From Flemingiibacterium sp045632605 (lineage in GTDB: Bacteria; Bacillota; Clostridia; Oscillospirales; CAG-272): a DNA stretch of 47,949 bases. A program made the position numbers and the translations under genes. Under the pieces are notes generated by a model. That model did no database searches. It saw only the letters and a program-made list of their open reading frames with translations, and was not told where the DNA came from. The stretch lies in NCBI GenBank assembly GCA_045632605.1, contig JAZQXA010000076.1, positions 1 through 47,949 on the forward strand, in the 5' to 3' direction. This document shows positions 23,633 through 31,733 of the stretch, in pieces; positions within the stretch are counted from its first letter, which is position 1, and every line of letters begins with the position of its first letter.

Positions 23633-23675
23633 TTTCGCTACTGGCGAAACGGTATAGTACCACAAATATATTATA
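23633..23675 (-). promoter_or_regulatory. Promoter -10 with downstream operator-like inverted repeat
   Basis: On the minus strand a TATAAT (23670-23675) has only a weak -35 (TTTATT at 17 bases). About 14-30 bases past the expected start lies TTTCGC-TACTG-GCGAAA (23633-23649), a perfect 6-5-6 inverted repeat. This is a plausible roadblock operator for a sugar-responsive repressor; none is in the window. Confidence 0.5.
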
Positions 23676-23785
23676 ACAGATATCCGCAGAAAAATAAAGT
23701 CTTTTTTCAAGAAATATTATTTTTTTACTGATTTTTACGGTTTTTGATTGGAATTTGATATAATATCAGCCGTACAAACGAAAAA

Positions 23786-24235
23786 TCATCCTCCGCAAAC
23801 GTTGCAGACACGCTCTTTACCGGCTGTCTTCGCATCGTCAACACTGCCCGATTTTATATTCTTCGAGCGAGAAAGTGTTTTGCAGTTCTCCGTTATATGC
23901 CAAACCTTACCGCCTGAAACCCAATAAACTGTCCCCGTCATCGGTTCAGCAAGCGCTGGTATTGGCTGTGCCTTCGTAGTTTCTGGCGACTTTGTTGTTT
24001 CCGGTGGCTTGGTAGTTTCCGGCGACTTGGTAGTTTCCGGTGTCTTTGTTGTTTCCGGTGTCTTTGTTGTTTCAGCATAATCCTCCACAGCCAAGAAATC
24101 ATCTGCACCGGAGATAAACGCATATGTGTCACCCGAAATTTTAAGTTCAGCAAGTTCGTCGCTACATCCGCAAAATGCAGTCAACATAGCGAACGCAAGA
24201 ACAGCACACAAGATTTCTTTTAAAATCCTTGTCAT
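23786..24235 (-). CDS. Lipoprotein with Thr/Pro/Lys hexapeptide repeats and a C-terminal Cys-His module
   Basis: The 149-residue protein has a lipoprotein signal with Cys24 after FCG. A spacer of six tandem hexapeptides of the ETTKxP type spans about 55-90. The C-terminal module (about 102-149) reads VYWVSGGKVWHITENC and ends VCNVCGG. Residues H113, C118, C144 and C147 could bind a metal; similar short modules end many secreted nucleases and surface proteins in Bacillota, but their role is not known to me. The gene begins 5 bases after the mutS2 stop, so it may be co-transcribed, although the functions look unrelated. Confidence 0.7.
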   Translation of the reverse strand: MTRILKEILCAVLAFAMLTAFCGCSDELAELKISGDTYAFISGADDFLAVEDYAETTKTPETTKTPETTKSPETTKPPETTKSPETTKAQPIPALAEPMTGTVYWVSGGKVWHITENCKTLSRSKNIKSGSVDDAKTAGKERVCNVCGG

Positions 24236-24240
24236 GCCGC

Positions 24241-26631
24241 TTATTTCACCTCAACGATGGTAACACCGAGGTCACCCTCTCCGTATTTACCGTAACGGTA
24301 AGATACAACACGTGGGTCAGTTTTAAGATACTGCCACAATGCATTTTTGAGAGCACCTGTTCCCTTTCCGTGAATAAGGCGCAGAATATGAATTCCGGCA
24401 ATATGAGCTTCGTCGAAATACTTGTCCACCATGAACCACGCATCATCGCCCGTAAGTCCCCGCAGGTCGATTTCATCCTTGAAATCGCGTGACACGACAA
24501 CACGGTACTTGTCTGCCGCAATCTGTTTTTTCTGCGAATCGGTAAACGTGACCTTTGCCTCGTCAAGAAGCATAAGATTCGACACCTTTGTTCGAGTTTT
24601 GATTATGCCTGCCTGAACATTGACATTGCCGTCCTTGTCGGGAGTATCGAGCACAACGCCCTTTTTGTTGATATTTATAAGAAGCACGTCGTCGCCTTTT
24701 TTAAGCGGACGCGGCAGAACATAATCCTCTGCCACCTTCTCCATAACCGGGTTAATCTTATCGTCACTCTCGCGAAGATGCTTTCTGATATTACGCCTTG
24801 ACTCCTCAAGCGCAGATGCTAAATTTGCACTTTCACGCTCTTTTTTAGCCTTTTCAAGCTGTTCAAGAACATAATTTGAGGTCACCTTTGCGCTCTCAAC
24901 TATTGAAACCGCCTGCGCACGTGCCTTTTCAAGCTCATTCTGCGCACGTGAAAGCTCGTCTGCAATTTTCTTTTCGTTGACCGCCTTGTATTCTTCAAAC
25001 TCTCGGCGAAGTCTTTGAGCCTCAGCACGGTTCTTGTCCATTTCAATACGGCTGGCCTCGAGCTTTTCAATAACATCCTCGAAATGCTTATTTTCCTCGC
25101 TGACAAGAGCCTTTGCGCGGTTTACAATTTCGTCTGATAATCCAAGCTTTGACGATATCGCAAACGCATTTGATTTTCCGGGCGTACCGATAATCAATCG
25201 GTATGTCGGCTTAAGCGTATTTACGTCAAATTCGCATGAAGCGTTTACAAATCCGGGCGTTTCAAGCGCAAAGGCCTTGAGCTCTGCATAGTGAGTCGTT
25301 GCCGCACAGAGTGCACCGACAGAGCGAACCTTTTCAAGCACCGCAATCGCAAGTGCCGCACCCTCCACTGGGTCAGTACCGGCACCAAGCTCGTCGATAA
25401 GCACGAGCGAGCGAGCACCGACGTTTTCCGTAATACCGACTATATTTACCATATGCGACGAGAATGTTGAAAGCGACTGCTCAATCGACTGCTCGTCGCC
25501 AATGTCAGCAAAAATATCATCGAAAATGCATATTTCCGATGTATCCGAAGCCGGAATATGAAGTCCCGACTGCGCCATCATAGCGAAAAGTCCGAGTGTC
25601 TTAATCGTAACAGTTTTACCGCCGGTGTTCGGGCCGGTGATAACCAGCGTTGACATATCTCCGCCGAGTGTAACCGTAATCGGCACAACCTTTGCCGGGT
25701 CAAGCAGAGGATGACGTGCTCTTATAAGGTGCATTCTGCGCTCACCGGTAATACGTGCCGGTGTTCCGTCAAGCTTAAATGAAAGGTCGCTTTTCGCAAA
25801 GATAAACGCAAGCTTTGTAATATTGCTGTAATTAAGCATAAGTGCCTGCTCGATAGCTCCGCAGGCGACAGAAAGCTCGGTTAAGATGCGTTCAATTTCA
25901 TTCGTTTCCTTAACCTGAAGAACACGCAGTTCATTATTAGCCTCGACAACCGACAGCGGCTCAACAAACAGTGTTGCACCCGATGAAGATGTATCATGTA
26001 CAAGTCCGCGAACGTCCGCCTTATGCTCGACCTTAACGGGAATAACGTAACGTCCGTTACGCATAGTAACGATATTCTCCTGCAGGAACTTTGAATATGC
26101 TCCGCTGATAAAGCTCTGGAGCATATCCTTAATGCGGTTATTGTTGACACGCATTTTTCTGCGTATATCGGAAAGTGTCGGACTCGCTTCGTCCGCAATC
26201 ATATCCTCCGACACAATCGCGGTATATATTCTGTCCTCTAACTTCTTATCAGGTATAAGCCGTTCAAAAATTTCATCAAGCGACGTTGCTTCACGTCTGT
26301 CAGCGCGGCTGTATTCAAGCAGTGAACGGGATGTTCTAAGTACGTTTGCAAGGTCAAGCAGTTCCCTCTGCGAAAGCACCGCTCCCTTTGCCGCACGCTC
26401 CACCGTGTCACGTATATCCTTAATTCTGCCAAACGACGGCATTCCCTTTATCGCCTGCATCGCCTTTGCCTCTGTGGTTTCCCTCTGCATACGCAGTATA
26501 CGGTCGGGGTCACTTTCGGGGCAAAGTGCAAGTGCCATTTCCCTCGCACCGTCAGTCGGTGCTCTCTCGGCAAGCAGCGCAAGTATTTTATCATATTCGA
26601 GCGTTTTTATCGCTCTTTTATAGTTCCTCAA
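24241..26631 (-). CDS. mutS2: Endonuclease MutS2
   Basis: The 796-residue protein has the MutS2 layout: helical core with clamp (about 1-310), ATPase with Walker A GPNTGGKT (about 336-343) and Walker B LVLIDELGAGTDP (about 410-422), a long coiled coil (about 520-620), and a C-terminal Smr nuclease domain (about 720-796, DLRGLTGDDAWFMVDKYF, ILRLIHGKGTGALK). It lacks the mismatch-recognition domain of MutS. MutS2 cuts branched DNA to suppress recombination, and in Bacillus it also acts on collided ribosomes. The start is TTG at 26631 with AAAGGA 9 bases ahead. Confidence 0.96.
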   Translation of the reverse strand: MRNYKRAIKTLEYDKILALLAERAPTDGAREMALALCPESDPDRILRMQRETTEAKAMQAIKGMPSFGRIKDIRDTVERAAKGAVLSQRELLDLANVLRTSRSLLEYSRADRREATSLDEIFERLIPDKKLEDRIYTAIVSEDMIADEASPTLSDIRRKMRVNNNRIKDMLQSFISGAYSKFLQENIVTMRNGRYVIPVKVEHKADVRGLVHDTSSSGATLFVEPLSVVEANNELRVLQVKETNEIERILTELSVACGAIEQALMLNYSNITKLAFIFAKSDLSFKLDGTPARITGERRMHLIRARHPLLDPAKVVPITVTLGGDMSTLVITGPNTGGKTVTIKTLGLFAMMAQSGLHIPASDTSEICIFDDIFADIGDEQSIEQSLSTFSSHMVNIVGITENVGARSLVLIDELGAGTDPVEGAALAIAVLEKVRSVGALCAATTHYAELKAFALETPGFVNASCEFDVNTLKPTYRLIIGTPGKSNAFAISSKLGLSDEIVNRAKALVSEENKHFEDVIEKLEASRIEMDKNRAEAQRLRREFEEYKAVNEKKIADELSRAQNELEKARAQAVSIVESAKVTSNYVLEQLEKAKKERESANLASALEESRRNIRKHLRESDDKINPVMEKVAEDYVLPRPLKKGDDVLLININKKGVVLDTPDKDGNVNVQAGIIKTRTKVSNLMLLDEAKVTFTDSQKKQIAADKYRVVVSRDFKDEIDLRGLTGDDAWFMVDKYFDEAHIAGIHILRLIHGKGTGALKNALWQYLKTDPRVVSYRYGKYGEGDLGVTIVEVK

Positions 26632-26933
26632 TTTTTAATGTCCTTTCGTTTTGGAGATGGATAGATTTCGCATATGAGAATTACGGTCGATTTTTTGAAA
26701 AAAAGCGACGCAAAAAGCTTTAATTGACGCTATCGCTTCACAGAGGCTTTGCGTAAAGCTCCGAATTTACGCTCCCGGTAGTCTGGGCCCGCCTCACTCC
26801 GGCTCCTCCGCCTTCGCTCGGTTTCCCAACGACCGATACCGGTTCCGCCTCTTTTGCGACACCAATATTCTTTACTACTTAAAAAGCCACAGCAGATTTT
26901 CGTGACACGGTATTTTTACATCACTGTCCCGTT
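26632..26933 (-). other. Structured, GC-rich non-coding gap between recO and mutS2
   Basis: The 302 bases hold no convincing gene. On the minus strand (3' of recO, 5' of mutS2) there is a GC-rich purine-biased block (about 26775-26865), a hairpin GCGTAAA/TTTACGC (26751-26757 with 26766-26772), and near 26687-26711 an A/T-rich hairpin made from GTCGATTTTTTG and AAAAAAAGCGAC. The composition differs sharply from other gaps here. Candidates are a diverged intergenic repeat, a structured RNA, or the recO 3' end; none is established. Confidence 0.45.
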
Positions 26934-27731
26934 TCAGCTCCAAGCTAACATATCAAGCACCGAAAAATGGTGGTCAACATGATTTTCGAGATACTTCTCA
27001 CACGCAGAAGAAAACTCGGGCAGAACTTCATCTGCAAGTACGAATGAGAATAGTTTGCTCATGTCGGCATAAAGTGCGTGCTGCATCGCAAGAACGGATG
27101 CAGGCGCAAGCGGAATTATAATTTGCGCAGTGCGCATATCATCGACCTCACGGTCATTTTCAAGATGAATAGGTTTAAAGCTGATGTTTGAACAGGGACG
27201 GCAAAGCATCGTTCCTTCCATTACGTTAAGATAAAGCTTTTCATCTTCGACACCGTGTCCGCACCCCTGACAGCAAACAATATTCGGCGCAAAACCGGAG
27301 AGCATCGCAAGCCGCATCTCATAAACGCCCTTTATAAGGCGAATATCCTTGTCCTTATAGTGTGTGAGCGCCCACAAAGTATTCAGCGCAAGACGAAGAA
27401 TCTGCTCGTCCGGCTGTCCCTCATTTGTAACATATTCGGCGGTGTTGAGAATATATGTTCCAACCGTCATTTTGTCGAAATCCTCGCAGAGATGAAAATA
27501 ATTTTCAATCAGCGAGGAATCGTTAAGGGTATATTTTTCATTATGCTCATAAACCACAAATTCGCTGTAACAAAAAATCTGTGTTGCCGCTGTGTGACGT
27601 CCGCGAAGGCGCACAGCACCGCGTACAAGCACCGAAATCCGTCCGCGCTCTGCCGTCAGCACATTTATATATTTGGCATTGTCGCTGATGGGTGTTTCGC
27701 GCAGGACGAGTCCCTTTACCGTATGAAGCAT
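26934..27731 (-). CDS. recO: DNA repair protein RecO
   Basis: The 265-residue protein has an N-terminal OB fold (about 1-80, VKGLVLRETPISDNAKYINVLTAERG), a helical C-terminal region, and a zinc-type CCQGC...CRPC motif (about 152-180). RecO acts with RecR to load RecA on SSB-coated gaps. It is the last gene of the yqfC-yqfD-phoH-ybeY-era-recO operon and starts one base after the era stop. Length is normal (about 250). Confidence 0.95.
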   Translation of the reverse strand: MLHTVKGLVLRETPISDNAKYINVLTAERGRISVLVRGAVRLRGRHTAATQIFCYSEFVVYEHNEKYTLNDSSLIENYFHLCEDFDKMTVGTYILNTAEYVTNEGQPDEQILRLALNTLWALTHYKDKDIRLIKGVYEMRLAMLSGFAPNIVCCQGCGHGVEDEKLYLNVMEGTMLCRPCSNISFKPIHLENDREVDDMRTAQIIIPLAPASVLAMQHALYADMSKLFSFVLADEVLPEFSSACEKYLENHVDHHFSVLDMLAWS

Positions 27732-27732
27732 A

Positions 27733-28617
27733 TTATTCTTCAGTGAAGCCGAAGCTATTGAGCAGTCCGGGATTATCTCGCCAGTTTTCTTTTACCTTCA
27801 CCCAAAGGTCAAGATGCACCTGAACACCAAAGAATGCTTCCATATCTTCTCTTGCCCACGTTCCGACCTTTTTGAGAGCCGCGCCGCCTTTACCGATAAT
27901 GATTCCCTTGTGAGAATCCTTTTCACAGAATATTTCAGCACGGATTTTGATTATTGTCGGCTTTTCTTCAAACGCTTCGATAACAACTGCCGTACCGTGC
28001 GGAATCTCGTCATTGAGAGTACGAAGCAGCTTTTCGCGTATTATTTCCGAAACGAGCATACGTTCCGGCTGGTCGGTCAGCATATCTTCATCGAAGAACC
28101 AATCGCCCTCGTGCAAAAGCTTCGCCGCCTCGTCAATAACGATTGAAACACCCTCGTTTTTAACTGCCGCCATCGGAATTACCGCCGCAAAATCGCATAT
28201 AGCGGAATACGCCATAATACATTCGGCAACCTTTGACGCATTAACGGTATCGGTCTTGTTTATTGCAAGAATAACGGGATTATCCTGCTTTTTGAAGCGT
28301 TCGAGCAGACGTGTTTCCACCTCTGACACCGGCTTCGCCGCATCAACCACAAGTATAGCTGCATCAACGTCGCCGATTGTCGAGGAAATCGTCTTGACCA
28401 TGAAATCTCCAAGTTTATTTTTAGGCTTGAGCATACCGGGGGTATCGAGGAAAACGAACTGATTTTCGTCCACTGTGAGTATACCGGTTATACGGTTTCT
28501 GGTAGTTTGCGGTTTGTTAGAAACTATCGAAATCTTTTCTCCGAGAAGTGCATTGAGAAGTGTCGATTTGCCGACATTCGGGCGTCCGACTATTGCAATG
28601 AAGCCTGTTTTTGTCAT
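27733..28617 (-). CDS. era: GTPase Era
   Basis: The 294-residue protein has a GTPase domain with G1 GRPNVGKST (about 11-19), G3 DTPG (about 58-61) and G4 NKTD (about 120-123), followed by a C-terminal KH domain (about 205-290, AEIFCEKDSHKGIIIGKGGAALKKVG). Era binds the 3' end of 16S rRNA and assists 30S assembly. AGGACA precedes the ATG, and the gene follows ybeY by 29 bases, the common order in Bacillota. Confidence 0.97.
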   Translation of the reverse strand: MTKTGFIAIVGRPNVGKSTLLNALLGEKISIVSNKPQTTRNRITGILTVDENQFVFLDTPGMLKPKNKLGDFMVKTISSTIGDVDAAILVVDAAKPVSEVETRLLERFKKQDNPVILAINKTDTVNASKVAECIMAYSAICDFAAVIPMAAVKNEGVSIVIDEAAKLLHEGDWFFDEDMLTDQPERMLVSEIIREKLLRTLNDEIPHGTAVVIEAFEEKPTIIKIRAEIFCEKDSHKGIIIGKGGAALKKVGTWAREDMEAFFGVQVHLDLWVKVKENWRDNPGLLNSFGFTEE

Positions 28618-28646
28618 GATTTACTGTCCTTTTTATTAATTATTTT

Positions 28647-29123
28647 TCAGCGTTTGATTCCCATACAGTCGAGTACAGCCGACTGCTTTTCGCACATTAT
28701 ACGCTCGTCTTCTTCGCTTGTAACGTGGTCATAACCGAGAAGATGAAGCACCGAATGTACAGTGAGGAATGCAACCTCACGGGTATAGCTGTGCCCCAGC
28801 TCCTTTGCCTGCTCACGTGCACGCTCAAGCGAAATTACGATGTCGCCGAGAATTATAGCTTCGTTGCCCATATTGATATCGCAGTCGCCGTCCTCGCTCA
28901 TCATCGGGAAAGAGAGCACATCGGTAGCAGAATCAATATCCCGATGCTCGCGGTTTATTTCGCGTATGCCCTCGTTATCTGTAAAGGTAACGGAAACCTC
29001 GGTCGAGCACTGAAAATCTTCATAAGCAAGCGCCGAGTAAATTGCCGCCTTTACAAGGCAGCGAAGCTCGCTTGTTACGTTTTCCTTGTCCTGGTCGTTT
29101 GTAAAATGAATATAGTGTTTCAT
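28647..29123 (-). CDS. ybeY: Endoribonuclease YbeY (rRNA maturation factor)
   Basis: The 158-residue protein has the zinc site H123-x3-H127-x5-H133 in TVHSVLHLLGYDH and the conserved Arg and Asp of REINREHRDIDSATDVLSFP (about 54-73). YbeY takes part in 16S rRNA 3' end processing and ribosome quality control. It overlaps phoH by 4 bases. Confidence 0.96.
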   Translation of the reverse strand: MKHYIHFTNDQDKENVTSELRCLVKAAIYSALAYEDFQCSTEVSVTFTDNEGIREINREHRDIDSATDVLSFPMMSEDGDCDINMGNEAIILGDIVISLERAREQAKELGHSYTREVAFLTVHSVLHLLGYDHVTSEEDERIMCEKQSAVLDCMGIKR

Positions 29124-30148
29124 TGTTCATTGTCCTTTCTGATTTTATACTTCTGTGCGCCGTCACCTCTCTGACGGCTCTTATCGTAGTTTTCATATGC
29201 GAGGATAATCTTCTGAACGAGTCTGTGACGCACAACATCACGCTCCGAGAAGCGGTGCACCGCAATGTCGTCGATACCTTCCAAAATCTTCACCGCCTCG
29301 GCAAGACCGCTCTTCTTTCCGAACGGAAGGTCAGTCTGCGTGAGGTCGCCTGTAACGACAGCTTTTGAATTAAAGCCAAGACGGGTTAAGAACATTTTCA
29401 TCTGTTCGGGCGTGGTATTTTGTGCTTCATCGAGAATGATGAAAGAATCGTCAAGCGTTCGTCCGCGCATATATGCAAGCGGCGCAATTTCGATTATTCC
29501 GCGTTCCACATAGCGTTGATACGCTTCGCTTCCGAGCATTTCGTAAAGTGCATCGTAAAGCGGACGCAGATACGGGTCGATTTTATTCTGCAGGTCACCG
29601 GGAAGAAAACCGAGCTTTTCCCCGGCTTCAACTGCGGGGCGGGTAAGAATTATTCTCTCAACCTGCTTTGACTTAAGTGCAGTAACCGCCATTGCAACGG
29701 CAAGGAATGTCTTTCCGGTGCCGGCAGGACCGATGCCCATAATAACCGTATTTTTCTTTATCGCTTCGACATATTTTTTCTGTCCAACAGTCTTTGCCTT
29801 AATTGGCTTGCCGCGCGTTGTCAGACAGATAGCATCGTCATCAAGCTCCGACAGCTCATTTTTCTTTCCGTCGGACACCATGTCGATAACATAATCAACA
29901 TTCTGTGCAGTAAGGGAATTTCCGAGCTTTGCCATACGCTTTAAATATGCAATTGCATCCGCGCCGCGCTCAACGGCGGACATATCCGAACCGCTTACGC
30001 TTATCGCATCCCCGGCAGCATTAATGCTGTCACGGGAACGAATTGTTACTCCAAATGCTTTTTCAAGTTTTTCAAGATTGACATCCAGCTCACCGAACAG
30101 TACGGCTGTCTGTTCAGCCGAATCAGTGAGTATTATCTTTTCCGGCAT
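29120..30148 (-). CDS. PhoH-like ATPase
   Basis: The 342-residue protein has an N-terminal KH-like region (about 20-95), then a PhoH ATPase domain with Walker A MGIGPAGTGKTFLAVAMA (about 137-154), a Walker B-type FIILDEAQNTTPEQM (about 236-250) and VVTGDLTQTDLP (about 263-274). PhoH proteins are ATPases tied to RNA metabolism and stress, nearly always next to ybeY, as here. It starts 1 base after yqfD, with AGGAGA ahead of the ATG. Confidence 0.94.
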   Translation of the reverse strand: MPEKIILTDSAEQTAVLFGELDVNLEKLEKAFGVTIRSRDSINAAGDAISVSGSDMSAVERGADAIAYLKRMAKLGNSLTAQNVDYVIDMVSDGKKNELSELDDDAICLTTRGKPIKAKTVGQKKYVEAIKKNTVIMGIGPAGTGKTFLAVAMAVTALKSKQVERIILTRPAVEAGEKLGFLPGDLQNKIDPYLRPLYDALYEMLGSEAYQRYVERGIIEIAPLAYMRGRTLDDSFIILDEAQNTTPEQMKMFLTRLGFNSKAVVTGDLTQTDLPFGKKSGLAEAVKILEGIDDIAVHRFSERDVVRHRLVQKIILAYENYDKSRQRGDGAQKYKIRKDNEQ

Positions 30149-30149
30149 A

Positions 30150-31334
30150 TTAATTTTCTCCTGTTGTATATATAGGAACCTCTTTAGCGATGTCTGTCAC
30201 CACCGTGAGTTCACATTCGATAACATAACTCCCGTCACGCATACCGGCATTCACCTGCCGTGACACAAGCTCACCGCCCTCAGTCGCCGCCTCGGTTTCT
30301 TCCCGAAGCCTACGGTATGCCTCAGCACGTGCTTCTTCTTCGGTCAGCGTGACCGGTACATCGTTATATTCCAGATACACCGTTTCGTGCACCGTAATCG
30401 GTACCTCAACTGTTCCTAAAAAGCACAGCTTTTTATCTCTTTCTATTTTATCACATTTTTCGCTCAAATTCCCCGTGTTTGCGAAAAGTTTCATGGAAAT
30501 TCCGAAAAAGTTCAAATATTTTTCGGAAAATTCCCGTCCCGTGGCAGTCGTCACCGTTGTTTCGAGCGGAACCTCAATGTTTAGAGTCCGCTTGACCTCC
30601 GCCATGACCTTCCCCCTTGCGTGTACAAGGCGCAAACCGTGCTTCATCTGTTCAAGCCCCGAAGCAAGCAGTTCCCCTTTTCGTACAAGGTCTTCTTCTC
30701 TGGCCACTCGGCTTCCGCGGAGAATTTCCATATATTCGATAACGCCGTCCTCTGCAGCGACGAGATTATACGGGACAGAATCATCCGGTGCGATATCGTG
30801 AGATAACATCTCACGAACCTCAACGGTTGCATGTGTACCCCTGACATTCACCGCAATCCAGGCAATATCGTCCGAATCGAGCAAAAACTGCTGATGCATT
30901 TCATCAAAATCTATCGATGGAATATAGGTTCCGACACCGCACCCGAGATTTTCGAGCCGCGAGAGTATTTCCCTCTCCGTAACATTCTCGTTGCCGACGA
31001 CGTTTATATGCCAGATAAACTGCTCCGACAGCCACAAAGTCAAAAAGAAAATAACAATTCCAATCGGTATTCCAATGCGCTTTTTATAGCGCTCCAATAG
31101 GTATAAAAATCCCCTCGCACCGATTCTTTCGGCATGAATACCGTAAACTGAAAATATACTCTCAACAGCCGTACAGTCGGAATACTGAAGTGAAAAAAGA
31201 ATCTCATTTCCGTCATATCTTATTTTTCCGCAGTTTGCCCCAGAGCCTGTTAAAATATCGGCGGCAAGGTCAGTATTTTCGCTGATACGGTAATCACATG
31301 AGCCAACGAAAAAACGGACGATTTTACTTATCAT
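30150..31334 (-). CDS. yqfD: Sporulation protein YqfD
   Basis: From the ATG at 31334 the product is 394 residues: an N-terminal cytosolic domain, one membrane helix (about 78-96, IGIPIGIVIFFLTLWLS), and a large extracytoplasmic region with the YqfD pattern (GVGTYIPSIDFDEMHQQFLLDSDDIAWIAVNVRGTHATVEV). In Bacillus yqfD is under SigE and needed for efficient sporulation; it is related to SpoIV-type proteins. Its start overlaps yqfC by 11 bases and has GAGGGCGG just ahead. An earlier in-frame ATG at 31373 lies deeper within yqfC and is less likely. Confidence 0.9.
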   Translation of the reverse strand: MISKIVRFFVGSCDYRISENTDLAADILTGSGANCGKIRYDGNEILFSLQYSDCTAVESIFSVYGIHAERIGARGFLYLLERYKKRIGIPIGIVIFFLTLWLSEQFIWHINVVGNENVTEREILSRLENLGCGVGTYIPSIDFDEMHQQFLLDSDDIAWIAVNVRGTHATVEVREMLSHDIAPDDSVPYNLVAAEDGVIEYMEILRGSRVAREEDLVRKGELLASGLEQMKHGLRLVHARGKVMAEVKRTLNIEVPLETTVTTATGREFSEKYLNFFGISMKLFANTGNLSEKCDKIERDKKLCFLGTVEVPITVHETVYLEYNDVPVTLTEEEARAEAYRRLREETEAATEGGELVSRQVNAGMRDGSYVIECELTVVTDIAKEVPIYTTGEN

Positions 31335-31629
31335 TTCCGCCCTCGCTCCGAGCGCCGTATCGGATGCAGTCAATCTTTCCGCAAACGGCTATACGTCCGC
31401 CTGAAAAGCTGCGAAGTATGAGTCCCTCGCCGCATACACTCACAGTACTGTCGCAAAGGCATAAAACCGCCTCTGTATCTGTGTAGCTGACAAGCCCCTC
31501 ACAGCCGCCAAAACAGACCTCACCGGTCCCTCTTGCCTCTGCAGTTGACACTCTTGAAAGTGCATCGACCGGAATGTCGAAGCTCTCCGAAATTCGCTGT
31601 GACAATGTTTTTTTCGGTTTTTTATTCAT
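31324..31629 (-). CDS. yqfC: Sporulation protein YqfC
   Basis: From the ATG at 31629 (CGGAGAGGTAAT ahead) the product is 101 residues: a basic N-terminus, ISESFDIPVDALSRVS, and a beta-rich YabP/YqfC-type domain with Gly and Cys (about 35-92). YabP/YqfC proteins are small sporulation proteins made in the mother cell under SigE. It heads the yqfC-yqfD-phoH-ybeY-era-recO operon, a conserved order. A TCATATT in the upstream gap matches the SigE -35 pattern, but no good -10 follows. Confidence 0.85.
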   Translation of the reverse strand: MNKKPKKTLSQRISESFDIPVDALSRVSTAEARGTGEVCFGGCEGLVSYTDTEAVLCLCDSTVSVCGEGLILRSFSGGRIAVCGKIDCIRYGARSEGGNDK

Positions 31630-31733
31630 ATTACCTCTCCGAGTTTGCATAATCGTTAATGAAGCCATAGCTTCAATCGGTAAAATAATATGAAATCGGA
31701 GCTGGGATTATTATAAAATCAAAAAACAAAATT
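31630..31733. promoter_or_regulatory. Divergent control region of yqfC operon and ylbJ
   Basis: This 104-base gap separates two genes that are SigE-dependent in Bacillus. It contains TGAAGC-CATA-GCTTCA (31660-31675), a perfect 6-4-6 inverted repeat near the middle. Loose SigE-like elements occur on both strands (minus TCATATT; plus GCATAAT at 31647-31653 with CATAGCTT at 31666-31673, spacing only 12). Start sites cannot be fixed. Confidence 0.4.

Noticed and set aside
23960..24080. Direct repeats suggesting a CRISPR-like or tandem array
   Set aside because: The repeats are 18 bases, contiguous and in frame, coding for Thr/Pro/Lys hexapeptides of a lipoprotein. There are no spacers and no cas genes.
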